This document shows, in pieces, positions 60,444 to 64,000 of a stretch of DNA of 64,000 nt (its first letter is position 1; each line of letters starts with the position of its first letter). A program made the translations under genes and the position numbers. The notes below the pieces were generated by a model. The model saw nothing but the letters and a program-made list of their open reading frames with translations, was not told the origin of the DNA and ran no database searches. The stretch comes from Rhizobium vallis. Lineage in GTDB: Bacteria > Pseudomonadota > Alphaproteobacteria > Rhizobiales > Rhizobiaceae. Where the stretch lies: positions 62,001-126,000 of the forward strand of contig NZ_ML133700.1 in the NCBI RefSeq assembly GCF_003985155.1, given 5' to 3'.

Positions 60444-60672
60444 TTCCATCTCCTCCCATTGGAAAAAATTGTTTAGGATCGTGATTGCACTGCTCTGCTG
60501 TTCGCCGTTCGATTGAATGAACGGCTTGCCCGTCCCGTGGTCTCTCATTTTTTCAGGACAAACGTTTCCCGTCGCGGGCCGCTCATCGCGTACTCGCGTT
60601 CAAATCAGTGTCGGTTTTCGGTTCTGTCGTTCTCCTCTGTCGCCTTCTGCGAAACCTCCTCGTTCCGCTTGC

Positions 60673-61557
60673 TCAGGCTGCCTTCGCCACGTTGATGTTG
60701 TCCCCTAGCAACCGCCGGAAACGGGAAGGCGTCATGCCTTTTTCCGCCAGGAACTGCCGGTTGAAGTTGGACAGGTTGTTGAAGCCGACCTCGAAACAGA
60801 TATCGGTGATCGAAGCATGTTCATCGCTCATCAGGATCTGGCAGGCGAGATTGATGCGCAGCCGTTTCACATATTGCACGAGCGACATGCCGGTGTGGCG
60901 GCGAAAGCCGCGCGAAAACGCGCCCGTGGATTGTTCGGCAATCGCTGCGAGATCGGCTTCGTCAAAGGATTTGGTCAGGTTCTCCCTGATATAGGCGAGC
61001 GCCTTGTTGATGCCGGCCGACATATAGCCCGACGGATCGGGCAGATAGCTCGGGCTGGCGAGAAGCTGCGCGTCCTGCGCCCGGCTGAGCAGCCCGACCA
61101 TCATCATGAAGAGCTCGATGCGCCGCACGCCGTGAGCCTGCTGCACCTCATTCATCAACGGTGCGACCTGTCGGCTGGTGTCGGTGCCGAAGAGCACGCC
61201 GCGTCGGGAGGCTTCGAGAACCGGTTCGAAGGGGGCAAGTTCGGCAAACAGCTTCATCGTGTCGCTGACGAAGCTTTCGTTGAATTGGATCAACTGGCAT
61301 CGCAGTGGGATGCTCGATCCTTTCGGGACATCGCTGATCCAGTTATGTGGAAGATTAGGGCCGGCAAGCACGAGATTGCCGGGCTCGAACTCGCCGATGA
61401 AGTCGCCGACGAAATACCGGCCCGTCGTCGCCACGACGAGATGAAGCTCGTATTCCGGATGAAAATGCCAGCGGACCGTATGGTAGGGATAGCCGTGCGC
61501 TTTCGTTGCAAAAGATTCGCCCGGCCTGATCTGAACGACTTCCAAGTCAGGTTCCAT
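60673..61557 (-). CDS. AraC-family transcriptional regulator
   Basis: 294 residues, GGAGGAACA before the ATG. An N-terminal cupin-like sensor domain (YHTVRWHFHPEYELHLVVATTGRYFVGD) is followed by two HTHs in the C-terminal 100 residues (SFDEADLAAIAEQSTGAF, ASITDICFEVGFNNLSNFNRQF). It lies 229 bp upstream of, and in the same direction as, the XylF-like gene, and is the likely activator of the ribitol-type operon. Confidence 0.9.
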   Translation of the reverse strand: MEPDLEVVQIRPGESFATKAHGYPYHTVRWHFHPEYELHLVVATTGRYFVGDFIGEFEPGNLVLAGPNLPHNWISDVPKGSSIPLRCQLIQFNESFVSDTMKLFAELAPFEPVLEASRRGVLFGTDTSRQVAPLMNEVQQAHGVRRIELFMMMVGLLSRAQDAQLLASPSYLPDPSGYMSAGINKALAYIRENLTKSFDEADLAAIAEQSTGAFSRGFRRHTGMSLVQYVKRLRINLACQILMSDEHASITDICFEVGFNNLSNFNRQFLAEKGMTPSRFRRLLGDNINVAKAA

Positions 61558-61754
61558 TGTTCCTCCTCCGAGACGGCTTAAATCCGCCTGCCAAACTCCC
61601 GCTTTGGCTTATTGTTGAAGGGAGTGTAGTGGGCTCGTTTCATGCCCGCCACCACGATTCCCCGTCAAAACCGATACTTTTTTGACAATTGGCACTGTGT
61701 GGCCGGCGGAAAGGCGACGGCATCCACCGCCGGACACCGTGCAGGGGACGCGTC

Positions 61755-62513
61755 TCAGGCGGCCAGGGCGGCAATGACGTTTCTGACCAGTGCCGCCGAC
61801 GACAGCCGGCTGGTGGCGCAGCTCGGGGCGCCGATCGCGCCGACGCGGATAGAAACGCCGCCGCGCGCGTTGGCGATTGCAAACATCGACTCGTCGGTCA
61901 GATCATCGCCGATTGTAATCGGGCAGCGGTTCCTGAAGGGGTCGGATTGGAAGAACCTCTCCAGCGCGTCGCCCTTGCTCGATCGTGCCGGGCGCAGCTC
62001 GAACACCATCTTGCCGAGCTGCAACGCCCAGTTCGCGCCGGCGAGTTCGGCATAATGATGCATGCGGTCTTCGAGGACCTTTTCATATTCGGGCGCAAGC
62101 CGGTAATGGGCAGCGACGGCAGCACCTTTGTCTTCGATCAAGACCCCGGGATAGTGCTCGGCTTCGGCCGTCAGCGCATGCTTCAACGCCTGAAATTCAG
62201 GTGTCGCCTCGAGTGTGTGCATTCCGGCAGCGCTCCTGATTTCCGCGCCGTGAAGGCCTGCCGTCGGAAATGCAAAGGGCTTGAACAGAGTATCGGCATA
62301 GGCAAGCGACCGTCCGGTGACCAGCGCCAAAGCGCCTCCAAGCTTGTTCGACAATCGATGAAGCTGTCCGGGCAGCGCTTCCGGAACCTCGATTGCATCC
62401 GGCGTGGGTGCAAGATTGAGCAGCGTCCCGTCGATGTCGAGAAACATCGCCCAGCGGTCCGGCTCTTCCAAAACCAACGAAAGCATTTCCTGGGTGGCGG
62501 CATCGTCCTGCAC
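61755..62513 (-). CDS. otsB: Trehalose-6-phosphate phosphatase
   Basis: 252 residues from a GTG at 62513 with GGAG 7 bp upstream; a TTG at 62534 in the same frame lacks a ribosome site. HAD motifs: nucleophile D in AMFLDIDGTLLNLAP, motif II VTGRS, lysine region and ITIGDDLTDESMF as motif III/IV. It hydrolyses trehalose 6-phosphate to trehalose, an osmoprotectant. otsA is not in the window. It is divergent from the ROK-like kinase gene by about 145 bp. Confidence 0.88.
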   Translation of the reverse strand: MQDDAATQEMLSLVLEEPDRWAMFLDIDGTLLNLAPTPDAIEVPEALPGQLHRLSNKLGGALALVTGRSLAYADTLFKPFAFPTAGLHGAEIRSAAGMHTLEATPEFQALKHALTAEAEHYPGVLIEDKGAAVAAHYRLAPEYEKVLEDRMHHYAELAGANWALQLGKMVFELRPARSSKGDALERFFQSDPFRNRCPITIGDDLTDESMFAIANARGGVSIRVGAIGAPSCATSRLSSAALVRNVIAALAA

Positions 62514-62657
62514 GGCATTCTCCAAACTCTGCAATCATTGAAGCTAGGTCGCTAGGCGACGAGGACAAGATGATCGTCAGTCGCCGGAACATCCGCAGGC
62601 AAGTCCGCGTTTTATCTCGCCGCCCGTTCGAGCACTCACATCGCAGAAGGTACATCG

Positions 62658-63743
62658 ATGGCCAAGAGCAGTTCCAAGCACCGTGATGAGGTCAATGCGC
62701 CGTTGGCGCATGGCGCCACGATTTTGCCGCTGGTGACCATCGACGACTACAATAACGAACTGCGTGACAAGAATGGTTTCGTTGGCGACAACGCCAACAA
62801 GAAGACCTTCCAGCAGAAGCTCGACGATTGGAGAAAACGCGTCCGCAAGTTCGGAGACGACCCGATCGGCAAGGTTGCGACGGCTAAGCTTTCCAAGAAA
62901 AAGATCGAGGCGCTCCTCAAGGGAGAGGATATGGAAGCTGCTGCGCTTGTTATGAGCGCGGTGGAGGACTTTTCGCAGGACTTTGCCGAGGTGATCGGGA
63001 AGTTCCTCAAGGACGAGCGCTGGTCCAAGACGGAACGTATCGTGGTTGGCGGCGGCTTCAGACAAAGCCGCTTTGGGGAGCTGGCAATCGCCAGGACCAT
63101 GGTTCTTCTGAAAGCGGCCGGTCACAAGATCGAAGTTGTGCCGATCGCCCACCATCCCGATGAGGCCGGGCTGATCGGCGCCGTACACCTGATGCCGCCC
63201 TGGATGTTCAAGGGTTACGAGGCGATGCTTGCCGTCGATATCGGCGGCACGAACGTCCGCGCCGGTGTCGTTGAATTCGGAAAAGAAAAGACGCCGCATT
63301 TTGCCGATGCGCGCGTTTGGGAATCGACCATCTGGCGCCATGCCGATGACGAGCCGAGCCGCAGTGCGACGATAGAGAAGCTGGCGGAGATGTTGCGCGG
63401 CCTGATCGAAAAGGCTGAAAAGGCCAATCTAAAACCCGCCCCCATTATCGGGATCGCTTGTCCCGGCATTATCAAAGCCGACGGCTCGATCGAACGCGGC
63501 GGACAGAACCTGCCCGGCGGGAACTGGGAAAGCGACAGCTTCAACCTTCCCGCCGCATTGATGAAGGCCATTCCCGAAATCGGTGACCACAGTACATTCG
63601 TGATGATGCATAACGACGCCGTCGTGCAGGGATTGTCGCAGATCCCTTTCATGAATGACGTGTCGAAATGGGCCGTGCTGACCATCGGCACGGGTTTGGG
63701 CAACGCCCACTTCACCAATCGCGAGGAAACGAAGGCACGATAA
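62658..63743 (+). CDS. ROK-like sugar kinase with circularly permuted motif order
   Basis: 361 residues, continuous frame. The motif order is not that of normal ROK kinases: the C-terminal-lobe signature comes first (helices 83-117, then VVGGGF at 129-134 and DEAGLIGA at 168-175), and only then the N-terminal-lobe motifs: phosphate-1 DIGGTN at 194-199, CPG at 268-270, catalytic-type HND at 318-320 and phosphate-2 GTGLGN at 345-350, close to the C-terminus. No zinc CxCG motif is seen. ROK proteins phosphorylate glucose and related sugars with ATP or polyphosphate. A GTG-free ATG at 62658 is chosen; GAAGG lies upstream. Confidence 0.78.
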   Translation: MAKSSSKHRDEVNAPLAHGATILPLVTIDDYNNELRDKNGFVGDNANKKTFQQKLDDWRKRVRKFGDDPIGKVATAKLSKKKIEALLKGEDMEAAALVMSAVEDFSQDFAEVIGKFLKDERWSKTERIVVGGGFRQSRFGELAIARTMVLLKAAGHKIEVVPIAHHPDEAGLIGAVHLMPPWMFKGYEAMLAVDIGGTNVRAGVVEFGKEKTPHFADARVWESTIWRHADDEPSRSATIEKLAEMLRGLIEKAEKANLKPAPIIGIACPGIIKADGSIERGGQNLPGGNWESDSFNLPAALMKAIPEIGDHSTFVMMHNDAVVQGLSQIPFMNDVSKWAVLTIGTGLGNAHFTNREETKAR

Positions 63744-64000
63744 CCGCAGACGCCCGCCTAAACGCTCAGACGTGGACTGGGCTCCCCCTACCTTGCCGTC
63801 TATCTTGCGGCGATGCTGGCGCGCGCTGGGTCTTATGGTAAACAGCAGGTAAACAAAGCCAAGAAACGTCTCCCGAATTTTTTACCTTTGATATATGGCA
63901 ACGGCGTTTCCATTGCTTGGACGTTATCGCGGAAACCAGCCTCGGGGCTCGCGATCGGCATCCCGCGATTTGGTTATTCAAACTGGGCTGCTTGGATTTG
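63744..64000. other. Terminal intergenic stretch
   Basis: No convincing gene, RNA or repeat is seen in these 257 bp. The second half becomes more AT-rich (around 63870-63900), which could be the start of a promoter region for a gene beyond the window. Confidence 0.4.

Noticed and set aside
63766..63981. 71-codon minus-strand frame at the window end
   Set aside because: Low complexity of evidence: no RBS, no motif, and third-position base use unlike neighbouring genes.
1..64000. Search by eye for tRNA/rRNA genes, CRISPR arrays, insertion sequences, nod boxes and replication genes
   Set aside because: None was recognised; short or degenerate copies could be missed without computation.

Overview
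The window looks like accessory or plasmid/chromid DNA of a Rhizobium species close to the R. leguminosarum / R. etli group. The reasons are the high GC with strong third-position GC, the dense set of ABC uptake operons each with its own regulator, a RapA-type cadherin-like adhesin (a family known from R. leguminosarum), and an extra copy of ribosomal protein S21. I see no tRNA or rRNA gene, CRISPR array or transposase. The species call is inference from gene content.

Layout. 1-560: end of a Phd/YefM antitoxin and its PIN toxin. 630-4650: minus-strand sulfonate-type ABC transporter with a flavin monooxygenase (sulfur scavenging). 5020-14214: IclR regulator divergent from a ribose-type ABC transporter, followed by an amidohydrolase fused in frame to a D-threonine-aldolase/D-serine-dehydratase-like enzyme, a RidA protein and a zinc deacylase. 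14266-20247: minus-strand polar-amino-acid ABC transporter with an SDR, an RraA-like protein and an unknown TIM-barrel-like protein; a LysR gene is divergent. 21422-27422: minus-strand operon accB-accC-(accB paralogue without the biotin lysine)-pxpB-pxpC-pxpA-aminotransferase, whose composition resembles a split urea-carboxylase-like enzyme joined to 5-oxoprolinase subunits. 27631-28359: second Phd/PIN module with a palindromic operator.

28439-36667: LacI regulator divergent from a sugar isomerase/epimerase, a MalK-type ABC transporter and a GMC oxidoreductase. 36829-40491: PPK2 kinase, an aldo-keto reductase/LysR pair, and a minus-strand cluster of a 50-aa protein, S21 and a 64-aa protein. 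40930-41643: RapA adhesin with a strong terminator. 41814-46880: two small genes, a LuxR-type regulator, a large membrane protein and a two-component system. 46969-53948: galactitol/tagatose-type polyol catabolism (solute-binding protein without permeases, SDR, zinc alcohol dehydrogenase, LacI; divergent sugar kinase and GatZ-like protein). 53977-55616: TetR, tautomerase, VOC protein. 55680-61557: ribitol-type operon (two SDRs, xylose/ribose-type ABC transporter) with AraC regulator. 61755-63743: trehalose-phosphatase and an actin-fold ROK-like kinase whose motifs are in circularly permuted order.

Most genes sit in uptake-plus-catabolism operons with 4-bp ATGA overlaps and a divergent or adjacent local regulator. 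The points most worth following up are the permuted ROK-like kinase, the split biotin/oxoprolinase operon with a Lys-to-Gln BCCP paralogue, the amidohydrolase/D-amino-acid-enzyme fusion, the GatZ gene without GatY, and the orphan polyol binding protein.
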